DNA of 58,298 nucleotides from contig NZ_WJFC01000072.1 in the NCBI RefSeq assembly GCF_009725235.1, forward strand, positions 1-58,298. The letters run 5' to 3'. The notes below the pieces were generated by a model. That model was given only the letters and a program-made list of their open reading frames with translations. It searched no databases and was not told where the DNA came from. The position numbers were made by a program, and so were the translations under genes. Every line of letters begins with the position of its first letter. Positions within the stretch are counted from its first letter, which is position 1. The stretch is from Scytonema sp. UIC 10036 (GTDB lineage Bacteria; Cyanobacteriota; Cyanobacteriia; Cyanobacteriales; Nostocaceae). Shown here piece after piece: positions 16,939 through 27,800 of the stretch.

Positions 16939-18723
16939 ATGAAATTCAAAAATTTGACAAAAATTTTCCAACGTGGATGGATATTGTTGACTCTACTGAG
17001 TCTTTTGGTAGTACTAGCCCTCAACGGCTGCAATCCCAGTCAATTTAAAACTAAAGCAGCACAAGTTACTCAAATTGTTGCCCGCACTGGTTCCGATCCT
17101 AAAACCTACAACTATGCGCTCATTGCTGAATTTCCCAACCTTATACCTTTTATTAACGAAGGATTAATTACAGAAGATAAATCTGGGAAAATTGAGCCGG
17201 CATTGGCTGAAAAATGGGAAATGTCTGAAGACAAACTCCGAATTGTTTTTACACTGAAAGAAGGGCTGAAATGGTCAGATGGCCATCCTTTAACAGTTGA
17301 TGATGTTGTATTTTCTTATAATGACGTTTACTTTAACCCAAAAATTCCTGCTTATCCCCAAGAAAGTTTGAAAATAGGGGAAAAAGGTCTTTTCCCTAAA
17401 GTACAAAAACTTGACGCTCGTCGAGTAGAATTTACCACACCAGAACCTTTTGCGCCTTTCTTCCGCAGTACAGGAGCAGCAATCTTACCCAAACATAAAC
17501 TAGCAGAGTCGGTAAAAACAAACGATTCATCAGGTAAGCCAAAGTTTTTAACGACTTGGGGAATGGATACTAACCCAAAAGAAATTGTCTCTAACGGTCC
17601 TTACGTTATTGAAAGTTACTCTCCGAGTGAGCGTTTGGTATTCCGTCGCAATCCCTACTATTGGCGCAAAGATGCTGAAGAGAATCAATTACCTTACATT
17701 GAGCGTGTTGTTTGGCAAATTGTGGAATCTACAGATACAGCTATCATTCAATTTCGTTCTGGAGGATTGGATACAATAGCCGTTGGACCTTCAACCTTTG
17801 CTTTGTTGAAGCGGGAAGAAAAGCGAGGCGATTTCAGGATCTATAACGGTGGTTCTGATTCCAGCAGTCTTTTTGTAACTTTTAATCAGAATAAAGGTAA
17901 GAGAAATGGAAAACCACTTGTAGATCCAATTAAATCCCGATGGTTCAATACAGCTGCTTTTCGACAGGCAGTAGCATATGCTATTGACCGAAAAACAATG
18001 AATAGCAATACATTACGAGGAGTAGGAGATATACTCAATTCTCCAATTTTCGCACAAAGCCCTTACTATCTTTCTCCCAAGGAGGGGCTGAAGGTTTATG
18101 ATTACAATCCTGAAAAATCCAAGGAATTACTGTTAGGAGCAGGGTTTAAATATAAAAATAACCAACTGTTTGATGCTGAGGGAAATCGTATTCGTTTCAC
18201 AATGATATCTCAAACTGGTAGTCGGCTTGTAGAAGCATTAGGATCTCAGATTAAAACAGATTTAGCTAAAATTGGTATTCAAGTTGACTACCAACAACTT
18301 GACTTTGGTACGGTTGGGGAAAAGCTTTCTAATAGTCTTGATTGGGAATGTTGGTTGGGAGGAAGTACAGGAGGAATTGAGCCTCATAACGGTTTTAATA
18401 TGTGGTCTCCTGATGGTTCATTCCATCCCTTTAATCAAAAACCCCTACCCGGACAAACTCCAATTACCGACCGGGAAGTGACTGATTGGGAAGAAAAAAT
18501 AGGTCGTCTTTACGTGCAAGGTGCGCGAGAATTGGATGAGGCAAAACGCAAAGCTATCTATGGTGAAACTCAGCAAATTGCTCAAGAATACGTACCTTAT
18601 ATTTATTTAGTTAATCCTCTTGTTATGGCTGCTGTTCGCAATCGCATTCAAAATGTTGAGGTCTCCAGTTTATCCTATGAAACGGTGTTGTGGAATGCTC
18701 CTTATCTCAAGGCTGTAGATTAA
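16939..18723 (+). CDS. Peptide ABC transporter substrate-binding lipoprotein (copy 2)
   Basis: Paralogue of the preceding gene along its whole length. It has a lipoprotein signal peptide with lipobox LNGC (Cys at about residue 31) and then the same CNPSQFKTKAAQ neck seen in every copy. Family 5 motifs: LKWSDGHPLTVDDVVFSYND, RNPYYWRKDAEENQLPYIER, FRQAVAYAIDRKTMN. At 594 residues it is intact. The copies differ most in the putative ligand-pocket region around residues 280-310 (for instance GGSDSSSLFVTFNQNKGK here against GGPTLGTSFIAFNLNKGQ in copy 1), so they may bind different ligands. It ends 40 bases before the broken third copy. Confidence 0.93.
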   Translation: MKFKNLTKIFQRGWILLTLLSLLVVLALNGCNPSQFKTKAAQVTQIVARTGSDPKTYNYALIAEFPNLIPFINEGLITEDKSGKIEPALAEKWEMSEDKLRIVFTLKEGLKWSDGHPLTVDDVVFSYNDVYFNPKIPAYPQESLKIGEKGLFPKVQKLDARRVEFTTPEPFAPFFRSTGAAILPKHKLAESVKTNDSSGKPKFLTTWGMDTNPKEIVSNGPYVIESYSPSERLVFRRNPYYWRKDAEENQLPYIERVVWQIVESTDTAIIQFRSGGLDTIAVGPSTFALLKREEKRGDFRIYNGGSDSSSLFVTFNQNKGKRNGKPLVDPIKSRWFNTAAFRQAVAYAIDRKTMNSNTLRGVGDILNSPIFAQSPYYLSPKEGLKVYDYNPEKSKELLLGAGFKYKNNQLFDAEGNRIRFTMISQTGSRLVEALGSQIKTDLAKIGIQVDYQQLDFGTVGEKLSNSLDWECWLGGSTGGIEPHNGFNMWSPDGSFHPFNQKPLPGQTPITDREVTDWEEKIGRLYVQGARELDEAKRKAIYGETQQIAQEYVPYIYLVNPLVMAAVRNRIQNVEVSSLSYETVLWNAPYLKAVD

Positions 18724-18763
18724 TACGTAGATGAACTAGGAGTGACCCAAAAACCTCAAAGTT

Positions 18764-19034
18764 ATGAATTCATACATTTCTCGACCGATTTTGCGACACA
18801 GTTGGATTTTTACTTTACTTGGTTTTATAGCCTTAGTTCTTAACGGCTGCAATCCAGCAGAGATGAAAACCGCAGCTGCTCAAGTACCCCAATTGACGTA
18901 CTCTATTGCTTCTGAGCCGAAAACCTTTAACGTAGTACTGACTGAGCAATGAATCACCCAGCGTTTTTGGTCCTATTTACGAGGGATTGATTGCTGAAAA
19001 CGGAGTAACAGGTGAACTTGAACCAGGTCTGGCC
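18764..19034 (+). pseudogene. Truncated substrate-binding lipoprotein (copy 3)
   Basis: Starts like the other copies: signal peptide, lipobox LNGC (about residue 29), CNPAEMKTAAAQVPQLTYS and EPKTFNV, then a TGA after 62 codons. One base out of frame, the homology continues (SPSVFGPIYEGLIAENGVTG, then ELEPGLA) up to about 19034, where it stops dead just before a MITE-like element. The remaining 80 percent of the gene is missing. It therefore carries at least a frameshift and a truncation. The remaining lipoprotein stub is unlikely to be functional. Confidence 0.9.
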
Positions 19035-19038
19035 ATTC

Positions 19039-19289
19039 GTGAGAGGTTAAGGTCATATACAATTTGTCAATAAGCAATCATACTTAAAATATTGTCAAAA
19101 TCGGGGTCGGAAACAGAATTTTTAGGTCGGCGATGCGGAAGCCGCCGCTACGCGAACGCATAATCTTGAGCCGTATCATTCATTGTCGCCCCAAAAATTA
19201 AGTACAAGAGTTAACTTAATACTTCTGCTTTTTCCAAATTTTCAGCATAATTTCTAATTGACAAAAGTAAGATTGTCTTAACCTCTCAC
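19039..19289. mobile_element. MITE-like element, about 250 bp
   Basis: Bounded by perfect 13-base inverted ends, GTGAGAGGTTAAG at 19039-19051 and its complement CTTAACCTCTCAC at 19277-19289. The homology resumes further in (TTTGTCAAT at both ends, about 24 bases from the tips), giving imperfect inverted repeats of about 35 bases. The inside codes for nothing and contains a GC-rich palindromic repeat (about 19127-19160) of a type scattered in cyanobacterial genomes. No transposase is present, so it would move only with help. I could not find a clear target-site duplication. Confidence 0.75.
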
Positions 19290-19323
19290 CGATGCCTCTA
19301 CATTGAGGGGGCGCAAGAGTAAC

Positions 19324-19395
19324 CTATCAATCTGTCACTTTCAATTCATAAAGGTTCCAAAGTGCGCCACCGTAAGCAGAGTATTTCACTCCCTG
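19324..19395 (-). pseudogene. Inverted 3' end of a substrate-binding protein gene
   Basis: Read leftwards, this stretch encodes QGVKYSAYGGALWNLYELK-VTD followed by two stops. It is clearly the C-terminus of a fifth family member, or of broken copy 3 (compare KGIKYSALGGSLWNIHELQ in copy 1 and KFSALGSQSATLWNKYELK in copy 4). Upstream of QG the similarity ends. It is therefore a flipped fragment left by recombination between the tandem copies, lying opposite the array. Confidence 0.88.
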
Positions 19396-19478
19396 GGAGT
19401 ACCATTCAATTACCAGTAGTAATGGGTTTCTACAGTAACTTGAGTTGTATTATGCAAAAAGTATACAATGTTTGTCCC

Positions 19479-21296
19479 ATGCTTTTTGCTCTCTTTTCTC
19501 TTCGTCGTCGTTGGTTTTCAGTTTTACTGATATTCACTCTATGGCTAATTTGCCTGATTTTCATTAGCTGCAACCCAACAGAGTTTAAAACTGAGGCGGC
19601 ACAAAATGTATCCCAATGGGTGACTAGTACTATCGGTGACCCAAAAACCTTTAACTACGCCTTCAATCAAGAGTACCCTCACGTTTTTTTGTTTACTTCC
19701 GAAGGGCTAACTACTCTCAATGGTATGACAGGAAAAATTGAGCCAGCCCTAGCAGAATCCTGGGAAATTTCTGATGATAAAATGCGAATTGTTTTTACCT
19801 TGCGAGAGGGTTTGAAATGGTCAGATGGCGAACCACTAACAACCGATGATGTCATCTTTACTTATCAAGATATTATTTTTGACCCAACAATTCCTACTGA
19901 TTGGAAAGATAGCTTGAAAATAGGTTTGAGTGGTGCTTTTCCCAACATCAGGAAGATAGACACTCGCCAAGTTGAATTCATTCTTCCTGAACCTTTTGCA
20001 CCGTTTCTTTACACAACAACAGGAGGCACAGCAAGTACAGTTGCTATTTTGCCAAAGCACGTCTTGGCTGAATCCTTAAAATCCAAAGATGCAAATGGCA
20101 ATTTTCAATTCTTATCCACTTGGGGAACAGGTGCTGACCCCAGCAAAATTATTGTCAATGGTCCCTATAAAATAGAAAGTTATACTCCTAGCCAGCGTGT
20201 CGTCTTTCGACGTAATCCTTATTACTGGCGTAAAGATAGTCAAGGCAATCAGTTACCATATATTGAGCGGATTGTTTGGCAAATTATTGAATCTACTGAT
20301 ACGATAGTACTGCAATTTCGCTCTCGTGGATTAGATACAGTCACTGTTTCTCCCGAAAATTTTTCCCTACTGAAAAAAGAGGAAAACCGGGGAAATTTTC
20401 AAATTTATAATGGTGGTCCAAGCTTTAGCAAAACCTTTATTTCCTTTAATTTAAACAAAGGACGACGGCAGAATGGTCAGCCTGTGGTTGACCCGACAAA
20501 GTCTCGTTGGTTTAATACCCTTGCCTTTAGAAGAGCAGTTGCCCATGCTATCGATCGTCAAGCAATGCTCAATAATGCCTTTCGAGGAATTGGTGTGCTG
20601 CAAAATTCCCCAATTGACATTCAAAGCCCTTACTATTTTCCTCCAGAAAAAGGGTTGAAAGTATACGATTACAACCCAGCAAAATCTAAAAAATTACTCT
20701 TAGAAGCAGGCTTTAAATATAATGATAGAAACCAGTTATTAGATGCAGATGGAAACCGCGTCCGCTTCTCTTTAACAACAAATACAGAAAATAAAACCCG
20801 TGTAGCAATGGGAGCACAAATCAAGCAAGACTTAAGTAAAATTGGTATCCAAGTTGATTATAATCCCATTGCTTTCAATACTCTTACAGATAAACTTTCT
20901 AATACTTATGATTGGGAGTGTTATCTATTAAGCTTTACTGGAGGAATTGAGCCTCATGATGGAGCAAATGTTTGGTTACCTGATGGTGGGTTGCACACCT
21001 TTAATCAGAAACCACTAGCAGGACAAGAACCTTTGATTGGCAGAGAAGTCACTGATTGGGAGGAGGAAATTGGTCGTCTTTACATCAAAGCAGCCCAGGA
21101 ATATGACGAAGAAAAGCGTAAAGAGATTTATGCACAGACGCAACGTCTAACACAGGAATACTTACCTGCAATTCATTTAGTAAACCCCTTGTCTTTATCA
21201 GCCGTGCGGAATCGTCTTCAAAATGTCAAATTTTCTGCACTCGGTTCACAATCAGCAACACTATGGAACAAATATGAATTGAAAATTACAGATTGA
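19479..21296 (+). CDS. Peptide ABC transporter substrate-binding lipoprotein (copy 4)
   Basis: Third intact member of the family 5 binding-protein array. It has the lipobox FISC, then CNPTEFKTEAAQ, LKWSDGEPLTTDDVIFTYQD, RNPYYWRKDSQGNQLPYIER and FRRAVAHAIDRQAM. The frame is open to 19362, but the first 30 codons overlap an inverted fragment of another copy and are antisense to real coding sequence, so they cannot be original. The ATG at 19479 puts the lipobox Cys at residue 31, as in copy 2; the ATG at 19452 is the alternative. It ends 508 bases before the NRPS operon on the same strand. Confidence 0.92.
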   Translation: MLFALFSLRRRWFSVLLIFTLWLICLIFISCNPTEFKTEAAQNVSQWVTSTIGDPKTFNYAFNQEYPHVFLFTSEGLTTLNGMTGKIEPALAESWEISDDKMRIVFTLREGLKWSDGEPLTTDDVIFTYQDIIFDPTIPTDWKDSLKIGLSGAFPNIRKIDTRQVEFILPEPFAPFLYTTTGGTASTVAILPKHVLAESLKSKDANGNFQFLSTWGTGADPSKIIVNGPYKIESYTPSQRVVFRRNPYYWRKDSQGNQLPYIERIVWQIIESTDTIVLQFRSRGLDTVTVSPENFSLLKKEENRGNFQIYNGGPSFSKTFISFNLNKGRRQNGQPVVDPTKSRWFNTLAFRRAVAHAIDRQAMLNNAFRGIGVLQNSPIDIQSPYYFPPEKGLKVYDYNPAKSKKLLLEAGFKYNDRNQLLDADGNRVRFSLTTNTENKTRVAMGAQIKQDLSKIGIQVDYNPIAFNTLTDKLSNTYDWECYLLSFTGGIEPHDGANVWLPDGGLHTFNQKPLAGQEPLIGREVTDWEEEIGRLYIKAAQEYDEEKRKEIYAQTQRLTQEYLPAIHLVNPLSLSAVRNRLQNVKFSALGSQSATLWNKYELKITD

Positions 21297-21804
21297 CAAG
21301 CAGAAATCCGGGTGCTCGTTTCTCACAAGAAACAGCAGTAAACCTGGGTGCGTACAGACAGCGATGCCAAATTACCCTCTTGGGTACTGACTTTGTCAAG
21401 GCAACTTTGTTACATTTATAAAACATCGATCCTACTCCCTTTGCGCTCTCAAATTATCGGCTTTTGTAGGTGGGGCTATGCTCCATAACATCGAAGAGTG
21501 GGCTTTAGCCCTACCTACGCCCATAGGTAATTGAATGGCAGTTCGGGAGTCATATATATGTAAAAAAACGTAACGAAAACTAACACTGCTGGGAAAACAG
21601 GCAAGTTGGAAAAAATTGATGAGTATAAGTCCGGCTGCATTGCCAAAATGAGCATTTCTTCTTTACCCCTAAATTAACACCCAAACCTGTGTATAAAAAG
21701 GACTACTTATATAGGCGCTATAAGTTCAGTAACTCTGGATGAAAGTCCTTTTTTACCTGCCAACGTATTGAAATTGTTAAATCTTTAAGAAAGACGCAAG
21801 TAAG
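21297..21804 (+). promoter_or_regulatory. Upstream region of the lipopeptide operon
   Basis: 508 bases that must hold the promoter of the roughly 25 kb operon. Seen here: a 12-base inverted repeat with one mismatch (GTAGGTGGGGCT at 21466-21477 against AGCCCTACCTAC at 21507-21518), an intergenic repeat element common in cyanobacteria. AGAAAGACGCAAG just before the ATG is only a weak ribosome-binding site. No clear -35/-10 pair was identified. Confidence 0.5.
21466..21518. repeat. GTAGGTGGGGCT inverted repeat
   Basis: Arms of 12 bases (one mismatch) separated by about 29 bases that include ATGCTCC and GGGCTTT. This is an interspersed hairpin of the same general kind as the one at 56540-56615, which has GTAGGTTGGG arms. 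It could terminate transcription leaving the binding-protein array. Confidence 0.65.
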
Positions 21805-24800
21805 ATGACTGACTTTTTAAATGAAATGAAAGTTCCTACTTTAGTAAGCCTGTTGCAATACAGGGCGCAACACCAACCAAACAAACTGGCTTTTACCTTT
21901 CTACGAGATGGAGAAACAGAAAGCGCAAGCCTGACTTATCAAGAATTGGACAGACAAGCACGGGCGATCGCTACTTACTTGCAATCAATAGGTGCCACTG
22001 GTGGGAACGCCTTGCTGCTCTACCCTCCTGGTTTGGAGTTCGTAGCAGCGTTTTTTGGTTGTTTATATGCGGGCGTCGTTGCTGTCCCTGCTTATCCACC
22101 CCGCGCCAACCAATCTCTGTTCCGACTGCAGGCAATCGTGGCAGATGCACGAGCAGTCATTGCCCTAACCACCACCACCGTCTTATCCAACATCGAACAA
22201 AAAAGTACTGAGTTTCCGGCTCTAAAAACTCTGCGCTGGATAGCAACCAACAACCTAGAAGCCAATCTAGAACAAGAATGGCAGGAGCCAGTATTAACTA
22301 AAGATACACTAGCATTCCTTCAGTACACATCTGGTTCTACGGGTATTCCTAAAGGTGTCATACTCAGCCACGGTCACTTACTTCACAACTCAGCCATAAT
22401 CCAGAAGTGTTTCGAGCATACACCTAACAGTCAAGGCGTCATCTGGCTACCGCCCTACCATGATATGGGGCTAATCGGAGGAGTGCTACAGCCCCTTTAT
22501 ACTGGTTTCCCAGTCACGCTTATGTCACCAGTAGACTTTTTGCAACGTCCCCTGCGTTGGCTACAGGCAATTTCTCAATACAAAGCAACCACCAGTGGCG
22601 GACCCAATTTTGCTTATGACTTATGTGTTCGTAAGATTACACTTCAAGAACGGGAAACTCTGGATCTCAGCAGTTGGAGCGTAGCTTTTAATGGTGCTGA
22701 GCCTATCCACCACGAAACCTTAGAGCGTTTTGCACAGACTTTTGCCCAGTGTGGCTTCCGACAAGAAGCATTTTACCCCTGCTACGGGCTAGCTGAAGCA
22801 ACGTTGCTCGTCAGTGGAGGCAAAAAGGCAGACCCGCCAACGGTGAAAACATTTCAAAGTTCAAGCTTGGAACAAAACCAAGTGGTAGAAACCTCTGAAG
22901 AGAATGAGGGTATCCGTAGATTGATAGGGTGCGGTCAAAACCTGTTGAACCAAAAGATTGTTGTCGTAGATCCTAAAACCCTAACCCCATGTCTTTCCAA
23001 TCAAATTGGAGAGATTTGGGTAAATAGTCCTTCTGTCGCTGGGGGCTATTGGAACCGCCCTGAAGAGACAAAACATACTTTTGGTGCATACCTTAACGAC
23101 ACAAAAGAAGGTCCGTTTCTCCGCACTGGCGACCTAGGGTTTTTGCACTCAGGTGAACTGTATATTACAGGTCGCCTCAAAGACCTGATCGTCATCCGAG
23201 GTCGCAATCATTATCCCCAAGACATCGAACTCACCGTAGAACAGAGTCATGTGGCATTACAACCAGGTTGTAGCGCAGCATCTTCAATTAATATGGCAGG
23301 TGAAGAGAAACTGGTGGTTGTTGTTGAAGTTAAACGCAGTTACCTGCGTTCTTTGGATGTTCCGCAAGTCATTGCAGCCATTCGGCAAGCAGTTGCAGAA
23401 AATCACGAATTACAAGTGTATGGTGTCCTACTGCTTAAGCCAGGAAGTATCCCAAAAACTTCTAGTGGCAAGATTCAACGTCATGCTTGTCGCGCTGGGT
23501 TCTTCAACGAAAGCTTACATATAGTAGGTAGCAGCGTTTTAGAAGAGACTTACGCGATCGAAAGCAAAGAAAACCTGACTCGCGAAGCCCTTTTAGCAAT
23601 AGAGCCAAAAGATCGAAAGCCGTTATTGGAGTCTTATATTCGGGATTGTGTGGCGCGGGTGTTGAAGATAGCCCCTTCCCAGTTGGACTTGCAGCAGCCT
23701 TTAAGTTTCTTAGGTTTGGACTCCCTGATGGCAATAGAGCTACAGCACAGCATCGAAACCGATCTGAGCGTGGTCTTGCCTATGACAAGTTTTTTGCAAG
23801 GTGATAGTATCGCCCAACTCGCAAGCACAATACTCACTCAATTAACCGCATTTAGCTTTACCGAAGCAACTACGCTCACCTCAGCTAAAAACATTGACAC
23901 TCAACACCCCCTTTCTTATGGTCAACGCGCATTGTGGTTCCTGCATCAGCTAGCACCTGAGAGTGTAGCTTATAACATTGTTAGTGCTGTACGCTTACAT
24001 GGAGAATTGGACATTGCTGCATTGCAACGTGCTTTTGGCAAACTGGTAGAACGTCACCCTGCTCTACGGACAACCTTCTGTGCTCTCAACGGGGAACCCA
24101 TTCAACAGGTTCATCAACACAGTTCTTTTCACTTCCAGACGCAGGACGTTTCTAGTTGGAGCGAGGAATTTCTAAACGAAAGGCTTTTGGAAGAGGCGCA
24201 CCGCCCCTTCAATTTGGAACGCGGTCCCTTGATGCGGGTAAATCTGTTTGCCCGGTCATCTCAGGAGCATATTCTGCTGTTAGCTATACACCACATCATC
24301 AGCGACATTTGGTCTTTGGCTGTCTTCGTCGAGGAATTGGGTATTCTGTACCAGGCGGAAAAGAATGGCATCCTCGTATCCCTTCCCATGCTGATGCCAC
24401 AGTACGGCGATCGTGCCCGGTGGCAAGCAGATATGTTAGCCAGTCCACAAGGCGATCGCCATTGGGCATACTGGCAGCAGCAACTCGCTCGGGAGTTACC
24501 AATATTAAATCTACAGACCGACCGACCTCGACCACCAGTTCAAACCTATCGAGGAGCAACTGTACCCTTCAAGCTGAATGCGGAGCTAACTCAGAGACTT
24601 AAAGCTCTAAGCCGCGTTCAAGGAGCTACTCTTTATATGACCTTACTAGCTGCTTATCAAATGCTTTTGTCCCGCTATACAGGTCAAAAAGATATTCTGG
24701 TTGGCTCTCCTACAACGGGGCGGAGCCGTGCTGATTTGGCTGGTTTGGTGGGATATTTCGTAAATCCAGTGGTTTTACGAGCACATCTTTCAGGAAAAAT

Positions 24801-27800
24801 GTCCTTTGAGGCATTTCTTGGTCAAGTCAAACAGACCGTACTCAATGCTTTTGAACATCAAGACTACCCCTTTGCATTGTTGGTAAAGCGGCTGCAACCA
24901 GTACGCGATCCGAGTTGTTCGCCCCTGTTCCAAACTATGTTTGTCTTGGAAAAAGCACATCTGCAAAAGCAAGAAAGCTTGGCATCCTTTGCTTTAGGCG
25001 TCGCTGGAGCACGGATGCATATGGGCGAACTGGAGATGGAGTCTATGGCACTGGATGTGCGGGTGGCGCAGTTTGATTTAACATTGATGATGGCAGAAGT
25101 GGGCGAAGAACTTATTGCATCGTTAGAGTACAATACAGATTTGTTTGAAGCCGACACTATCGCCCGAATGGCGGGTCATTTTCAAACCTTGCTTGAGAGT
25201 ATAGTTACCAATCCAAGGCAGTCTATTTCAACATTGCCACTGTTGACGCCTGCTGAGAAGCATCAGATGTTAGTGGAGTGGAACAATACTAAGACAGACT
25301 ACCCACAGCAATGTATTCACGAGCTATTTGCCGCCCAAGTAGAACGCACTCCTGACGCTGTTGCAGTGGTCTTTGAAAACAAACAACTGACCTACCGCGA
25401 GCTGAACAGTCGGGCCAATCAACTAGCACATCACCTACAGTCATTTGATGTAGGATCGGACGTATTGGTTGGCATTTGCATGGAACGCTCTTTGGAGATG
25501 GTGGTAGGAGTCCTGGGTATTCTTAAAGCAGGTGGCGCATACGTGCCCCTCGATCCAACGTATCCAAAAGAACGCCTCGCCTTTATGTTGAAAGATACTG
25601 AGGCAACAATCCTGTTGACCCAACAAAACCTTGTCGCTAGTTTGCCCGAACATAAAGCTAGGGTGATTTGCCTGGATGCAAACTGGGAAATGATTGCCCA
25701 AAATAGCGCAGACAACCCAACTGGGACTGCTACTCCCGCCAACCTTGCCTACATCATCTACACCTCCGGCTCTACCGGGCAACCAAAAGGGGTTATGATT
25801 CCCCACCAAGGGATTGTTAATCGTCTGGTTTCGGGTATCATGCGTTACCAACTTGCAGTCGGTGCTCGTGTGTTACAGAAAACTTCTTTTAGTTTCGATG
25901 TGTCAGTCTGGGAAATTTTCGGGTCGTTGTTGTCTGGGGCGTGTCTGGTCATGGCACAACCAGGCGGTCAGCAAGACCCCAGTTATCTTGTGCGAGTGAT
26001 GGCAGAACAGCAAATCACGCTTGTGGATTTTGTTCCCAGTATGTTACAAATGATTTTGGATCAACCGGGCTTAGACGCTTGTACCGCACTTCGTTATGTC
26101 ACCTGTGGTGGTGAAGCGTTACCCCTAGAGGTTCGCGATCGCTTCTTTGCTCGCCTCTGTGGTGTAGAACTCCATAATTGCTATGGTCCATCAGAAGTCT
26201 CTATTGATGCAACATACTGGGTATGCGATCGCCTTTCATCAGTTATCTCCATTGGTCGTCCGCTCGCCAATCAGCAAGTCTACATTCTAGACGAGCATTT
26301 ACAACCCGTTCCGATTGGCGTACCAGGTGAACTCTATATTGGTGGCGTTGGTTTAGCTCATGGTTACCTGAACCGCCCCGATCTTACTGCAGAAAAGTTC
26401 ATTCCCCACCCGTTTAGTGATGAACCAGGGGCGCGGCTCTACAAAACTGGTGACTTAGCTCTGTATTTACCAGACGCCCAGATCAAATTTCTTGGTCGCC
26501 TTGACGATCAGGTTAAGGTGCGGGGCTTTCGTCTAGAACTGGGCGAAATTGAAGCCACCTTGCGTCGTCACCCAAGTATTGAAGAAGCATCTGTACTGAT
26601 GCAATATGATACCAACACCAATGCGTCTCGTCAGCGTTTACTGGCTTACTTGGTACCCAAAAGTCGCCATCAACAAATCGAATTTTGGCCCTCCGTCGGC
26701 GAATACCCTTTGTATGACGAATTGTTGTACCATGCCATGACCCACGATGAAGAGCGCAATCAAAGCTATGAATATGCCATCAACGAGTTAGTTCGTGACC
26801 GAGTCGTGGTTGAGATTGGCACCGGTCAGGATGCGATTCTGGCACGCTTGTGTGTTGCAGCTGGAGCGAAAAAAGTTTACGCTATTGAAGGAAGTAAAGA
26901 AGCTTATAACTGCGCTACCGCCCTTGTCAAACGCCTTGGTTTGGAAGACAAAATTATCTTGATTCACGGTTACTCTCAGGAAGTTAACCTACCGGAAAAA
27001 GTCGATGTTTGCGTTTCTGAAATCATTGGGACTATTGGTGGATCTGAAGGAGTAGCTGCTATTCTCAATGATGCCCGACGCTTCCTAAAAGAAGACGGGT
27101 GCATGATTCCACATCGATCGCTGACTAAAATTGCGGCAGTTTCCCTACCCGATGAACTACAAAATCCCATTTTTCACGAGACACCCGGTCATTACGTGCA
27201 ACAGATATTTACGCACCTCGGTCATCCCTTCGATCTGCGCTTGTGTATCAAAAATTTTCCCCAAGCCAACATTATCTCCGATACAGACATTTTTGAAGAT
27301 TTGAACTTCAGTGATTTCACGGAGACTGAATATAGTCGAAAAATTACGTTGAAGATCGCCAAGCTTGGTAGATTAGATGGTTTTCTCCTTTGGCTCAATT
27401 TGTACACAGCTCCTGGTGTTCTTATCAACAGCATCGAACAACAGAACTCTAACTGGTTGCCAGTTTATTTCCCCGTCTTCTACCCCGGAATAGAAGTATA
27501 TCCAGGTGACACCATCGAAGCCATGTGTATAGGTCACTTAAGTGACAACAATGTCAATCCTGATTATCGGATTCAAGGATATTTAATTAGGCAAAACGGG
27601 GAAACGATCGTATTTGCCTATGACTCACTCCACCATCAACAACCTGACAAGCGCAGTCCTTTCTATGAGTTGCTTTTCCCTCAAGGTAAAATTAATCTAG
27701 ACAAAAGTTCTCAGCAACTATCTGCCAAAAGCTTACGCACCTACTTGTCTCGCTATTTGCCTGATTACATGATTCCTGGTATATTTGTTACCATAGCAGA

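Noticed and set aside
19362..19478. Extended N-terminus for binding-protein copy 4
   Set aside because: The extension is antisense to a flipped fragment of a paralogue and puts the signal peptide too far in.
24156..24602. 148-codon frame inside the first NRPS
   Set aside because: Out-of-frame shadow of the C domain; Arg- and Ser-rich nonsense composition.
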